Positions 19,247 through 28,058 of a stretch of 35,668 nucleotides of DNA are shown in pieces (the first letter of the stretch is position 1; each line of letters begins with the position of its first letter). The stretch covers positions 1 to 35,668 of the forward strand of contig NZ_FMTS01000012.1 of the NCBI RefSeq assembly GCF_900100255.1, given 5' to 3'. The translations under genes were made by a program, and so were the position numbers. The notes under the pieces are model-generated. The model was not told the origin of the DNA. It searched no databases and saw nothing but the letters and a program-made list of their open reading frames with translations. Source of the DNA: Asticcacaulis taihuensis. Lineage in GTDB: Bacteria > Pseudomonadota > Alphaproteobacteria > Caulobacterales > Caulobacteraceae.

Positions 19247-22200
19247 CTATCTTGCGCTGATCACCGTACGGCTGCCTTGCGTGCGGGCGAAGGTATCCGG
19301 ACGATAGAAGTCCTTGGCCTCGGCCCCTGGCAGATAGAAGTCACCCTGCGTTACGGCCCGCGCGATATAGGCCATGCTGAAGCTGTCGGACGACGACACA
19401 TCGAGCGCGGCGATAAAGCGGTCATCACGCGCCTCCGAGACCTTGAGATCGGTCAGCTTGCCGATAAAGCGGAACGGTCCGTTTTCGGCGTCCTCATTGG
19501 TGAGCGTTGACTCGATCTCGAAGCCCGCCGGCAGCGGATCATCGACCACGATCGGCCGCAGTTCGGTGCGGTCGGAGCGGCCGGAGATGACCACCAGCAC
19601 CTTCTGGCCTTGCGTGATATGAGACGGATCAAGGCGCGAGCCATCCAGATTATAGTAGGTCTTGACCAGGTTCAGGCCATGGCTTTCAGCCCCAGGCGCC
19701 GAAACCGGCGTACCGATCACCGTCACCGTCCGCCACACCGGACCCGAGCCACCGTTCTTCACGCTGGCACCGGCCAGTTGCCCCACGCCGAAGCGCTGGA
19801 CATTCATCCCCGCCGGCAGGGTATTGACGCCCTGCGCGTTGATCTTCAGCGGACCAGACGCTTTCAGCATGTAGGAGGCCGCCTTGAGCACATAGGCACT
19901 TTCGATGGTGTTCATCTGCGCCGGCGACTTCATGGCGTTTTCCAGGCGCTGGCTGAGCGAGCGGGCGATATCGTCCTCGCCCGACTCATAGGCGAGCGCA
20001 ATAACACCCGCCAGATCGCGCAGCGGCGTCTGGTACCAGTCGTTCGGATCGGAATAGCCCAGCGACTGGATGGCCTCATTGAAGGCCAGACGGCCGCGCG
20101 AACGATCCCCCATCATCACCAGACCGGCGGCGATCTGCGCACGGGCCAGCGGCGACTTCTCTTCCCGGAACTGGACATCATGATACCAGCGCAGGCGCGC
20201 CAGATCACCGGACTTGCCCTTGGCCAGCACATAAAGCGCATAGGCCGAGGCCCGTGAACGCAACTGTTTGGTCAGTTGCTCACCGGAAACGCCGAACCAG
20301 TTCCAGTAGGACGGCACACTCAGGCGGTAATTGACATTGGCATAACCATCCGGCCGTGACATGGCGCGCATGGCGTTCAACGACTTGTCGATGGCTTCCT
20401 GCGGCACATAGGCGCCGCGGGCCCGCGCTTCGAGCAGGAAATCGGTGGCATAGGCGCCGATAAAGCCATCCGCCTGGCCATCACCCGGCCGCCATAGGCC
20501 AAAGGCGCCGTCTTCCGACTGGCGGTCAAGGATCTTGTCGACCGCGATCTTCAGCGCATTGACGCCAGGCTTCGCGGCCTGCTTGCCGACCAGCGATTCC
20601 GAGACAAACAGCCACGGCATGGCCACCGAGGTCACCTGTTCGGTGCACCCGTAAGGATATTTGGCGAGATTGGCCGCCAAAGGCGCCGGATCGATATTAC
20701 GGAAGGGCGAGTACGACACCTCCACCGTCACCGAACCGGGTTGCAAACCGGCCAGCAGAGACGCATCGGGCGCCCAGCTTTCATTGACCTTTTGCGACGC
20801 GGTGGCGACGCGCGTTTGCGGTCCCCAGCCATTGCGCGTTTGCAGGTTGAAGCTGTCATTGAAGCTGTAACCCTGGCCGCTCAGCCCGATCTGGACGGTC
20901 GAGACACCGGTGGTGTTCGGCGCTTTCATCTGGATCGTTTCGATCGCCTGCTGGCCATGATTGAGGTTGAACACCTTCTGGAAAACCAGAACCAGACCCT
21001 TGATACCCTTGACGATAGCCGTATAGAGGCCCGGCTTGCCGTCGGTATTATCGAGTTGCAGGGTGGCGTAGGCGGTATCGCCCGGCGCCAGGAAACGCGG
21101 CAGGGCGAGATCGGCCACCACCGGCTCACGGATGATCATACGGCCATCGACCGAGCCTACGGCATCATCGGTCCAGGCCACGGCCATGACGCGCAGTTCG
21201 CCATTGAACTTCTCGATCGGCAAACGCACATACGCCTTGCCGTCGAGCGTGGTCTGGACCACGCCAGACCACAGCGCGATGGTGCGGATCGGCGTCGTGG
21301 TCAGACCCTCGCCGCCGAGCTGATCACCGCCGAAAGTGGGCGCCGCGGCCGCCAGGTTCGGATCGAGCAGGCGGCCGTAGTCGTCATTATAATCGACGCC
21401 GAGCGCGCGCTTGCCGAAATACCAGCCGGCCGGGTCGGGCGACTTGAACTTGGTCAGGTTGAGGATGCCCTGATCGACCACGGCTACGCTGACCTTGGCA
21501 CGATCGCCCAGTTTCACACCGGACACCTGGATCGGCACGTCGATGAAATTGTGGCCGTTCACATCGGTCTGCGGGCGCTGCGGCTGGTCGGAGGCCAGGA
21601 TCTTGACGCCCAGCTTGCGCGATTTCGGATCGAGCGGCACATAGATCAGGCCGATGGCGCGACGCGGCTTCGAGGCATTGACCGGATCGCGCGGCTGCAT
21701 GACGCTGGCCATGATATAGGCCCCACCGCCCCATTCCGCCGTCGATTTCAGACGCACCGTTGTGCCGCCCTCGCCAATCGAAACGGTCTTCATCTCAATC
21801 ACATGGTCGGTAGCGACGGCAATCTGCGCCTCGCCCTTGTAGGGGCCTTTCAGTGTCACCTCGACCGTATCGCCCTGGTTATAGCTCTTGCTGCCGGCGG
21901 TGATGCGCACAAAATCCGGCGCATCCGTGCCCTTTTGCGTCGAACCCCAGCCGGAGGAGAAGCGCGTCACGGTTTTCGCCTGTCCCGGCACTTCGACCTC
22001 AAGCCGGTAGTCACCCCAGTCGAGATTACGCTCGAAGGTGGCGCCGGTATTGGCGTTCAGGTCGTAATTTTTCGACGACACCAGCACGTCGCGGTGGGTC
22101 GAGCGCCAGTTCCACTTGCCGTCCGAAATATACCAGTCGTAGTCCCAGACTTCCGAGATCAGCTTGACCGTCACGCCTTTGACGGCGCGCTTGTCGCCCT

Positions 22201-24235
22201 GCGGGGTCAGGCCCACAATATTGAAGGCCATGCGCGGCGCATCACGCCACGAACCATCCTTCTGATCGACCTTGACGCCGAGATAGAGCGGTGCGGTCTT
22301 GATGCGCAGGGTCTGGCTTTCGCGCACCGGGCGCCCGCCCGGCTCGAAGACCGAAGCGGTCAAAAGCACGGTCAGCGGCTCCGTGGTGTCGCCCGCCAGC
22401 GAAGCATCGAACGGGAACAGCGCATTGCCCTGGCCGTCCGTCGTCGTGGCCGGCAGGTCGACATATTTCTCTTCATAAGGCTTGGTTTCGTCACCGAAAC
22501 GATAATCGGCGAATTTCGGGAACGGATTGCCATCAGCACGGATGCGCGCCTCACCCGTCACCTGCAAACCCGAAGCGATGGCGCCATAGAGATAGCGCGC
22601 CGCCACCGTTACCGGACGAGATTCCGTCGCGCTCATCAGCGGCCTGTTCGCATCGGCCTTGATATCGACCGCCAGGCGCTGTGGCGCGAAATCCTCCACG
22701 GCGAAAGAGGTATTGCCCGCCGGATCATCCATGCCTTCCAGCTCGACCCGCGCCGACCATTGCCCGCGCGGCGCCGTCTTCGGCAGGGTGACATTGGCCC
22801 CGGCATAGCCCATCGGCGTCTTGTCGAAGACCAGGCGATAGGCTTCCACCCCGCTCGGCCGCGTGATGATGATGGCGCCCTTGCGGTCCTTGATGACCCG
22901 GCCTTCCGGATCGCGGATCATGGCAACGACATGCACCGCCTCGCCCGGCCGATAAATGCCGCGGTCGCTGTACATGTAGGAATCGACACCCATGGTCGCC
23001 GTGCGGCCGTCGCCGGCCTCACTGTCCTCGCTGCGGCCACCGACACCATGCGAGGTCAGGTCCATCGGCGAGCGGTCGAGATCGGACGCCGTGAAATCAT
23101 CACCCGCGCCATAGGCCATGACCATCTTCGGTGTCAGAGCGTCCTTGCCCTTGAGCAGCGCCCCCGCAAAGGTGGCCCGACCATCGACGCCGGACTTCAC
23201 CTCGCCCAGTGTATCGCCATTGGTGGCCACCAGATCGACCCTGACCCCGGCCAGCGGCTTGGCGGTCTTCAGCGATCGCACCACGACATCGAGGCCGCTT
23301 TGGCCCTTGTAGGTGGTCAGGGCCATATCAGTATAGAGAATCCAGCGACGGGCCTGGGCCGGCTCGTCGTTTTCATTCTTGTCACGGCCGCCGGAGGCAT
23401 CGCGTACCTTGACGACATAGGCCCCGGCCTTCAGCGTTTTCAATACCGCGCCCAGTGGAAACACCGTGGTGACGCGCTCGCCATTACCAGGCTTGACCGC
23501 GACCTTGCCGGTCCAGATCTTTACACCGATATCGTCGGCGGAATCGTCGCCGTAAGAATAATCATATTCGCCTTCCGCCACCGGATCAGGCGCTGAAACC
23601 GACTTCCTCACCAGGTTGCGGTCAGAGACGTGCCAGACCTCGAAGGCAAGCGTCGAGACATTGACCGTCTCCACCGCCACGCCATCGGCTTCCTCACGCG
23701 GCAGGATGACGCCATTGCCGGCAAACCCGACATAGGGTGGCTTCTCGCCAAAGGTGAAATCGAGATCGGCATTGGCCTTGAGCTGGTCGCTGCCCTTCGC
23801 CGGCAGGCCCTTCAACAGGGTCACGCGGCGATCGGTAAAGCCGAAGCCGGAGACGCACAGGGTGTCATCCTTGACCGAAATCGCTGGCGCCGACGGCAGG
23901 GCGGGCGAGACGACGACATAGTCGCCATAGGGCTTGGCCGGATCAAGCGGTTTGGAAAACTGCACGCAGGCTTTCGGCGCATTGCCGGAGGTATCGAGGT
24001 TCTGCTTCCATACGGCAAAACCGTCCGGCTTGCGGTCACCGGCGCGCGGCGCGTTTTTATCGCGCACCTTTCCGAACAAGCCCGTCGCCGGCTGGCCCAC
24101 CTCGGCCGTGGCGCTGGCCGCCTTTTGCCGGGCACCGCTGCTGATCGCATGATCGGTGAGGAAACCGATGCCGAACCCGGCAATCAATACCGCCGCAGCG
24201 CCTGCGATGAGGGTTCGGTTATGCCAGTCGATCAT
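19247..24235 (-). CDS. Bacterial alpha-2-macroglobulin (protease trap) with intact thioester
   Basis: A very large periplasmic protein (1662 residues) of the bacterial alpha-2-macroglobulin family. These proteins trap proteases that breach the outer membrane by covalent thioester attachment and are typically paired with PBP1C, which repairs the wall. The start at 24235 (MIDWHNRTLIAGAAAVLIAG) gives an N-terminal membrane anchor; there is no lipobox Cys, unlike the E. coli lipoprotein. A run of MG-type beta domains follows, including DRGIYRPGEAVHV and FNGELRVMAVAWTDDAVG. The thioester motif YGCTEQ has Cys1197 and Gln1200, followed by the helical thioester domain (VNALKIAVDKILDRQ, DGAFGLWRPG). 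All key residues are present. pbpC lies downstream on the same strand. Confidence 0.95.
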   Translation of the reverse strand: MIDWHNRTLIAGAAAVLIAGFGIGFLTDHAISSGARQKAASATAEVGQPATGLFGKVRDKNAPRAGDRKPDGFAVWKQNLDTSGNAPKACVQFSKPLDPAKPYGDYVVVSPALPSAPAISVKDDTLCVSGFGFTDRRVTLLKGLPAKGSDQLKANADLDFTFGEKPPYVGFAGNGVILPREEADGVAVETVNVSTLAFEVWHVSDRNLVRKSVSAPDPVAEGEYDYSYGDDSADDIGVKIWTGKVAVKPGNGERVTTVFPLGAVLKTLKAGAYVVKVRDASGGRDKNENDEPAQARRWILYTDMALTTYKGQSGLDVVVRSLKTAKPLAGVRVDLVATNGDTLGEVKSGVDGRATFAGALLKGKDALTPKMVMAYGAGDDFTASDLDRSPMDLTSHGVGGRSEDSEAGDGRTATMGVDSYMYSDRGIYRPGEAVHVVAMIRDPEGRVIKDRKGAIIITRPSGVEAYRLVFDKTPMGYAGANVTLPKTAPRGQWSARVELEGMDDPAGNTSFAVEDFAPQRLAVDIKADANRPLMSATESRPVTVAARYLYGAIASGLQVTGEARIRADGNPFPKFADYRFGDETKPYEEKYVDLPATTTDGQGNALFPFDASLAGDTTEPLTVLLTASVFEPGGRPVRESQTLRIKTAPLYLGVKVDQKDGSWRDAPRMAFNIVGLTPQGDKRAVKGVTVKLISEVWDYDWYISDGKWNWRSTHRDVLVSSKNYDLNANTGATFERNLDWGDYRLEVEVPGQAKTVTRFSSGWGSTQKGTDAPDFVRITAGSKSYNQGDTVEVTLKGPYKGEAQIAVATDHVIEMKTVSIGEGGTTVRLKSTAEWGGGAYIMASVMQPRDPVNASKPRRAIGLIYVPLDPKSRKLGVKILASDQPQRPQTDVNGHNFIDVPIQVSGVKLGDRAKVSVAVVDQGILNLTKFKSPDPAGWYFGKRALGVDYNDDYGRLLDPNLAAAAPTFGGDQLGGEGLTTTPIRTIALWSGVVQTTLDGKAYVRLPIEKFNGELRVMAVAWTDDAVGSVDGRMIIREPVVADLALPRFLAPGDTAYATLQLDNTDGKPGLYTAIVKGIKGLVLVFQKVFNLNHGQQAIETIQMKAPNTTGVSTVQIGLSGQGYSFNDSFNLQTRNGWGPQTRVATASQKVNESWAPDASLLAGLQPGSVTVEVSYSPFRNIDPAPLAANLAKYPYGCTEQVTSVAMPWLFVSESLVGKQAAKPGVNALKIAVDKILDRQSEDGAFGLWRPGDGQADGFIGAYATDFLLEARARGAYVPQEAIDKSLNAMRAMSRPDGYANVNYRLSVPSYWNWFGVSGEQLTKQLRSRASAYALYVLAKGKSGDLARLRWYHDVQFREEKSPLARAQIAAGLVMMGDRSRGRLAFNEAIQSLGYSDPNDWYQTPLRDLAGVIALAYESGEDDIARSLSQRLENAMKSPAQMNTIESAYVLKAASYMLKASGPLKINAQGVNTLPAGMNVQRFGVGQLAGASVKNGGSGPVWRTVTVIGTPVSAPGAESHGLNLVKTYYNLDGSRLDPSHITQGQKVLVVISGRSDRTELRPIVVDDPLPAGFEIESTLTNEDAENGPFRFIGKLTDLKVSEARDDRFIAALDVSSSDSFSMAYIARAVTQGDFYLPGAEAKDFYRPDTFARTQGSRTVISAR

Positions 24236-24286
24236 GGTGTTTCCCCGCCTCGGAAGCGCTGACGCGCGCAATTTATTCGTAAACGC

Positions 24287-24442
24287 GAATCAAGATCAGA
24301 ATCCGGGAAAGATCAATCTTTAGTTTGTGAAATTCGCAAATAAGGCTAGTGATTCCCGCCAAGGGTTTGCCGAACGGCGCGCGGGCTATATCAAGCACCG
24401 CTGAACGGCAGGCCGGAGCCCTGGAGAATCGCGCCTTGAGTC
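24287..24442. promoter_or_regulatory. Cluster of five GANTC (CcrM-type) sites upstream of the receiver gene
   Basis: GANTC occurs at 24287-24291, 24299-24303, 24351-24355, 24426-24430 and 24438-24442, five sites in 156 bases where fewer than one is expected by chance. The region is the divergent promoter of the alpha-2-macroglobulin and receiver genes. It also has the inverted repeat ATTCG-N6-CGAAT (24275-24290) and TTTG...CAAA near 24323-24340. In Caulobacterales such clusters mark methylation-dependent GcrA/CcrM promoters. Confidence 0.5.
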
Positions 24443-24939
24443 AGTTTGCACGCGTTATGGTGCTGGTGGTCGATGATAACCACTATATGCGGGTGATCGT
24501 CAGCACCATGCTGCGCTCCATGGGTATCACCCTGATCCGCGAAGCCTCCGATGGCGCCGAAGCGCTGGAAATCGTGCGTGACTGGCGGCCGGATGTCATC
24601 ATCCTCGACCTGATGATGGAAACCATCGACGGCATCGAATTCACCAAGCTGATCCGCCGCGGCGTCGACAGCCCGCACCCTTATGTGCCGATCATCATGA
24701 TGACCGGCCATACCGACCGCCGTCGCGTCATCGAGGCGCGTGATGCCGGCGTCAATGAGTTCGTCGCCAAGCCGCTGACCGCCCGCGCCCTGATCGACCG
24801 CCTGAAAAGCGTGATCAACAACGAACGCGGTTGGGTGAAATCGGCCAACTATGTCGGCCCCGACCGCCGCCGTAAGGTCCAGCCGGATTTCAAAGGCCCC
24901 TTCCGTCGCATCGCCGACAAGGCCGACGGCAAGATGTAG
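24436..24939 (+). CDS. Single-domain response regulator (CheY-like) with basic tail
   Basis: A receiver-domain protein without a DNA-binding or enzymatic output domain. VLVVDDNHYMR holds the acidic pair, DVIILDLMM the phospho-accepting Asp, MMTGHTD the switch Thr and FVAKPLT the conserved Lys. A tail of about 40 residues contains NYVGPDRRRK and GPFRR, a short motif found at the end of several alphaproteobacterial receiver proteins. The start is uncertain: TTG at 24436 has GGAG nine bases upstream and gives LSQFARVMVLVVDD; ATG at 24457 is the alternative. The frame is open further upstream to 24349 but that sequence does not look coding. No kinase gene is adjacent. Five GANTC sites precede it. 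Confidence 0.85.
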   Translation: MSQFARVMVLVVDDNHYMRVIVSTMLRSMGITLIREASDGAEALEIVRDWRPDVIILDLMMETIDGIEFTKLIRRGVDSPHPYVPIIMMTGHTDRRRVIEARDAGVNEFVAKPLTARALIDRLKSVINNERGWVKSANYVGPDRRRKVQPDFKGPFRRIADKADGKM

Positions 24940-24966
24940 AAGGGCCAAGGTCAGTGAAGAAAAGTG

Positions 24967-25008
24967 ATCCACAGATTACACAGATTTCACAGATTTCACA
25001 GATTTTTG
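24967..25008. repeat. Left inverted repeat of the GxxExxY cassette (CACAGATT units)
   Basis: ATCCACAGATTA followed by three CACAGATT(T) units. Its first 20 bases (24967-24986) are the exact reverse complement of 25418-25437. The outer edge reads TGATCCACA (24965-24973), identical to a weak DnaA-box type described in Caulobacter. Confidence 0.9.
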
Positions 25009-25012
25009 AGAC

Positions 25013-25387
25013 ATGACCGCTGATATACGTGATCCGGAAACCTACACGATTATCGGCGCCGCGATGGAAGTGCATCGCACGCTCGGATGCGGGTTTCTTG
25101 AATCCGTTTATCATGAGGCTCTGGCCCTCGAGCTTGCCGCACGGGGTATTCCTTTTCGCCGCGAAGCGGCATTACCCATAGTTTACAAGGACAATGTGCT
25201 GCCTTGCAGCTTTCGTGTCGATTTCATTTGCTTTGACAGGGTTTTATTGGAACTGAAAGCCCTTGCCGCGCTTTCTTCTAATGAAGAAGCCCAGGTCATA
25301 AATTACCTCAAGGCATCACAATTGCCGCGTGCGCTTCTCTTAAATTTTGGCACTGCCAGCCTCCAGCACAAGCGACTGGCATTGTGA
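25013..25387 (+). CDS. GxxExxY family protein (PD-(D/E)XK-like)
   Basis: A 124-residue protein of the GxxExxY family, named for the motif seen here as GCGFLESVYHEAL (Gly, Glu and Tyr at the expected spacing, about residues 27-34). Downstream, FRVDFICFDRVLLELKAL has the Asp...Glu-x-Lys pattern of the PD-(D/E)XK nuclease fold, and LLLNFG near the end is also typical. The biochemical role is not established to my knowledge; a nuclease-like activity is inference. The start at 25013 lies only a few bases after a repeat array, and the stop is about 17 bases before the opposite array, so the gene almost fills the space between two inverted repeats. There is no strong ribosome site. Confidence 0.88.
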   Translation: MTADIRDPETYTIIGAAMEVHRTLGCGFLESVYHEALALELAARGIPFRREAALPIVYKDNVLPCSFRVDFICFDRVLLELKALAALSSNEEAQVINYLKASQLPRALLLNFGTASLQHKRLAL

Positions 25388-25403
25388 GCATCAGTTCCAC
25401 ACC

Positions 25404-25437
25404 CAAAAAATCTGTGCAATCTGTGTAATCTGTGGAT
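25404..25437. repeat. Right inverted repeat of the GxxExxY cassette
   Basis: AAAAAATCTGTG, then CAATCTGTG and TAATCTGTGGAT: the reverse complement of the left array, with one CACAGATT unit fewer. The outermost nine bases (25431-25439) read CTATCCACA on the minus strand, one base from the consensus DnaA box. Confidence 0.9.
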
Positions 25438-25545
25438 AGCCCCTTCCTTGCTTTTACCCAAGGCGGCGATTTGCCGCTGCCGCATTGCACACTTAACCAC
25501 TTTTCCCCTTCGCAAATTTACCGGTTTCGGGCTACAAGGCCCGTC

Positions 25546-26337
25546 ATGACCCAATCCGCCAGCACCTCCCCTTTTGGTTTCAAGGATGTCGACGCCCGTG
25601 AAAAGGTGGCGATGGTCCATGATGTGTTCAAAAACGTCGCCTCGAACTACGACCTGATGAACGATGTCATGTCGGGCGGGGTGCATCACCTGTGGAAAGA
25701 CGCGGCCTGCGCCCGTCTCAATCCGCAACCGGGCGAGGTGATCATCGATTGCGCCGGCGGCACCGGCGATATCGCTCGCCGCCTGGCGAAGCTGGCGCGC
25801 GCCGCCAAGGCCCGCCGTATCGCGCGCGGCTATGCGGCAAAAGACGCCGAGATCCGCATCATCGATTATAACGAAGCCATGATCATGGCCGGCCGCGAGA
25901 AATCGCAACGCCAGCATCTCGACGAGCCGGAAATCTCGTGGTCGGTCGGCGACGCCATGAATCTGGCGATCGAAGATAACACCATCGACGCCTACATCAT
26001 CTCCTTCGGCATCCGTAATGTCGCCGATGTGCAGGTGGCGCTGAATGAAGCCAAACGCGTGCTGAAACCCGGCGGCCGTTTCTTCTGCCTCGAATTCTCG
26101 CACCCGACCTCGTCGGTGATCTCGAAGATTTACGAGACCTACTCCTTCAAGGTCATCCCCTTCATGGGCGAACTAGTGGCCAAGGACCGCGACAGCTATC
26201 AGTATCTGGTGGAAAGCATCCAGCGCTTCCCCGATCAGGACACCTTCAAGGGCATGATCGAAAAAGCCGGCTTCCGCAATGCCCGCTACACCAACTATTC
26301 CGGCGGGGTCTGCGCCCTGCACGAGGGCTGGGCATAA
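25546..26337 (+). CDS. ubiE: Demethylmenaquinone/2-polyprenyl-benzoquinol C-methyltransferase UbiE
   Basis: SAM-dependent C-methyltransferase of ubiquinone (and menaquinone) synthesis. At 263 residues it has the family opening [19 protein letters not shown] and [20 protein letters not shown], the SAM site [15 protein letters not shown], the signature [22 protein letters not shown] and the end [14 protein letters not shown] short extra segment after motif I ([20 protein letters not shown], about residues 85-105) is moderately longer than in E. coli. The start at 25546 has AAGG eight bases upstream; longer frames run back into the right GxxExxY repeat and are rejected. ubiB follows almost immediately, so the pair forms a ubiquinone operon. 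Confidence 0.96.
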   Translation: MTQSASTSPFGFKDVDAREKVAMVHDVFKNVASNYDLMNDVMSGGVHHLWKDAACARLNPQPGEVIIDCAGGTGDIARRLAKLARAAKARRIARGYAAKDAEIRIIDYNEAMIMAGREKSQRQHLDEPEISWSVGDAMNLAIEDNTIDAYIISFGIRNVADVQVALNEAKRVLKPGGRFFCLEFSHPTSSVISKIYETYSFKVIPFMGELVAKDRDSYQYLVESIQRFPDQDTFKGMIEKAGFRNARYTNYSGGVCALHEGWA

Positions 26338-26350
26338 GCGCTTGGCAAGC

Positions 26351-27853
26351 TTGAATACATGGACGCGCATGTTCCGCACCGGGTTTATCCTGCTGCGTTA
26401 CGACGCCCTGCTGCCAAAGGAAACGGCGCACCTGCTGCCGCCGGTGCCGCGCCTGGGCATAGGTTTGCTGCGCAGCATTTTTGCGAAGAAAACGAATTTG
26501 CGCCCCGGCGAGCGCTATGCCGTCGCCTTCCAGCAACTGGGCCCGGCCTTCATCAAGCTCGGTCAGGTGTTGTCCACGCGCGGCGATATCTTCGGCAAGG
26601 CGTTCATCAATGACCTGTCACACCTGAAGGACAACCTGCCGCCCTTCCCGCGCGAGGTCGCTCTGGCCAGCGTCGAGGAATCGCTCGGCAAACCGGTCGA
26701 CGCCATCTTCTCCGAATTTGGGGCAGTGCTGGGCTCGGCCTCCATCGCCCAGGCGCATGAGGCGGTCCTGCTCGATGGCCGCAAGGTGGCGGTCAAGATC
26801 CTGCGTCCGGATATCGAAGCTGTGGTCGCCGCCGATATCGCCATGATGACCTTGTCGGCCAAGATCATCGCCTTTTTCTTCCCCTCCGCCCGCCGCCTGG
26901 AACCAGTGGCCTTTGTCAGCACGGTGGCGCAATCCCTGCTGCTCGAACTCGACCTGCGGCTGGAAGCCTCGGCATGCGACGAGATCGGCAAGACGATCAA
27001 CGAAGAGCCGTGGATGAAGGCGCCCAAGGTCGTCTGGCACCAGGTCTCGCGCCGCGTGCTGGTCACCGAATGGGCACCCGGCACCCCTCTCAGCCGCCCG
27101 GAAGCCCTCAGCCTGCCGGGTTTGCAGCATAAAGAACTGGCCGATAACCTGATCCGCGCGTTTCTTTCCCAGGCACTCGATCACGGCGCCTTCCATGCCG
27201 ACCTGCACGAAGGCAACCTGTTTGTCACGGCGCCGGCGCAACTGACCGCCATCGATTTCGGCATTATCGGCCGCCTGCGCCCCAAGGAGCGCCGCTATCT
27301 GGCGGAAATGCTGTGGGGCTTCCTGCGCCGCGATTACAAGCGCGTGGCCGAGGTCCATTTCGAGGCCGGCTATGTACCGCGCCACCATAATGTCGATAGT
27401 TTCGCCCAGGCCCTGCGCGCGGTCGGCGAGCCGGTGCTGGGCCAGAAGGCCACCGAAGTCTCCATGGGCCGTCTGCTGACACAACTGTTCGATATCACCG
27501 CCCAGTTCGACATGCACCTGCGCCCCGAACTGGTGTTGCTGCAAAAAACCATGGTGTCGGTCGAAGGCGTGGCCCGCCGCATCTATCCCGAACACGACCT
27601 GTGGGAAGCCGCGCGACCCGTAGTGCAGTCATGGATATCGCGCGAATTGTCACCGGTCGCACAGGCCCGCCAGATCGCCGAACGCCTGATCAGCCGCCTG
27701 CGCAGCGAGGAAGAGGAAGGCGCCGATACCCGCCAGACCGTCGAACTGGCCGCCCTGCAACTGGTGGCGCAACAGGGCCGCACCTTCGGCCTGATTGCCC
27801 TGGCGGTGTCGGTCATTTCGCTCGGCGTGCTGATCTGGATGGCGGTACGGTAG
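26351..27853 (+). CDS. ubiB: UbiB family atypical kinase/ATPase for ubiquinone biosynthesis
   Basis: Membrane-associated protein-kinase-like ATPase (ADCK/UbiB) needed for ubiquinone synthesis. Family marks are FIKLGQVLSTRGD (KxGQ motif), LGSASIAQAHEA (Ala-rich nucleotide loop), VAVKILRPD (ATP-binding Lys), DHGAFHADLHEGNLFV (catalytic loop) and AIDFGIIGRL (metal-binding DFG-like). Two hydrophobic stretches at the end (FGLIALAVSVISLGVLIWMAV) anchor it in the membrane. The start is uncertain: TTG at 26351 (LNTWTRMFRTGF), TTG at 26342 or ATG at 26369; the frame is open back to 26279, but that would overlap ubiE. About 500 residues, as expected. Confidence 0.93.
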   Translation: MNTWTRMFRTGFILLRYDALLPKETAHLLPPVPRLGIGLLRSIFAKKTNLRPGERYAVAFQQLGPAFIKLGQVLSTRGDIFGKAFINDLSHLKDNLPPFPREVALASVEESLGKPVDAIFSEFGAVLGSASIAQAHEAVLLDGRKVAVKILRPDIEAVVAADIAMMTLSAKIIAFFFPSARRLEPVAFVSTVAQSLLLELDLRLEASACDEIGKTINEEPWMKAPKVVWHQVSRRVLVTEWAPGTPLSRPEALSLPGLQHKELADNLIRAFLSQALDHGAFHADLHEGNLFVTAPAQLTAIDFGIIGRLRPKERRYLAEMLWGFLRRDYKRVAEVHFEAGYVPRHHNVDSFAQALRAVGEPVLGQKATEVSMGRLLTQLFDITAQFDMHLRPELVLLQKTMVSVEGVARRIYPEHDLWEAARPVVQSWISRELSPVAQARQIAERLISRLRSEEEEGADTRQTVELAALQLVAQQGRTFGLIALAVSVISLGVLIWMAVR

Positions 27854-27865
27854 GCCTTTCTTGTA

Positions 27866-27918
27866 CCTCCCCACTTGTTGGGGAGGGGGACCGCGCCTGA
27901 AAGGCGTGGTGGTGGGGG
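27866..27918. repeat. REP-like element downstream of ubiB (intact copy of the IS110 target)
   Basis: CCTCCCCA-N5-TGGGGAGG (27866-27886), then GGGACCGCGCCTGAAAGG and GTGGTGGTGGGGG. This is the uninterrupted form of the sequence found joined to the IS110 ends at 307-339 and 35574-35606. The same GGTGGTGGGGG tail occurs at 34022-34075. Confidence 0.88.
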
Positions 27919-28000
27919 TTCTTGCTTCCTCACGCTCAGCCGAAACTTGGTAGGGATTAACAACCCCTGTTCTTGCGCGGTCGCCATCCCCTCACCCCAG

Positions 28001-28028
28001 CCCTCTCCCCTTATAGAAAGGGAGAGGG
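28001..28028. repeat. Second palindrome in the ubiB/lipoprotein gap
   Basis: CCCTCTCCC (28001-28009) pairs with GGGAGAGGG (28020-28028) around an 11-base loop, preceded by CCCTCACCCCAG. It is of a dispersed intergenic type distinct from the CCTCCCC element and lies between two convergent genes, where it could act as a transcription barrier. Confidence 0.75.
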
Positions 28029-28058
28029 GGAAGAGTAACGACAGCGACGTCTCTTCAC

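Noticed and set aside
20741-23596. Long plus-strand open frame of 951 codons
   Set aside because: Antisense to the alpha-2-macroglobulin gene; the protein has no recognisable domain and is Arg/His-rich, as mirror frames in GC-rich genes are.
24961-25440. CRISPR array
   Set aside because: The CACAGATT units are adjacent with no unique spacers, and the two arrays are inverted around a gene.
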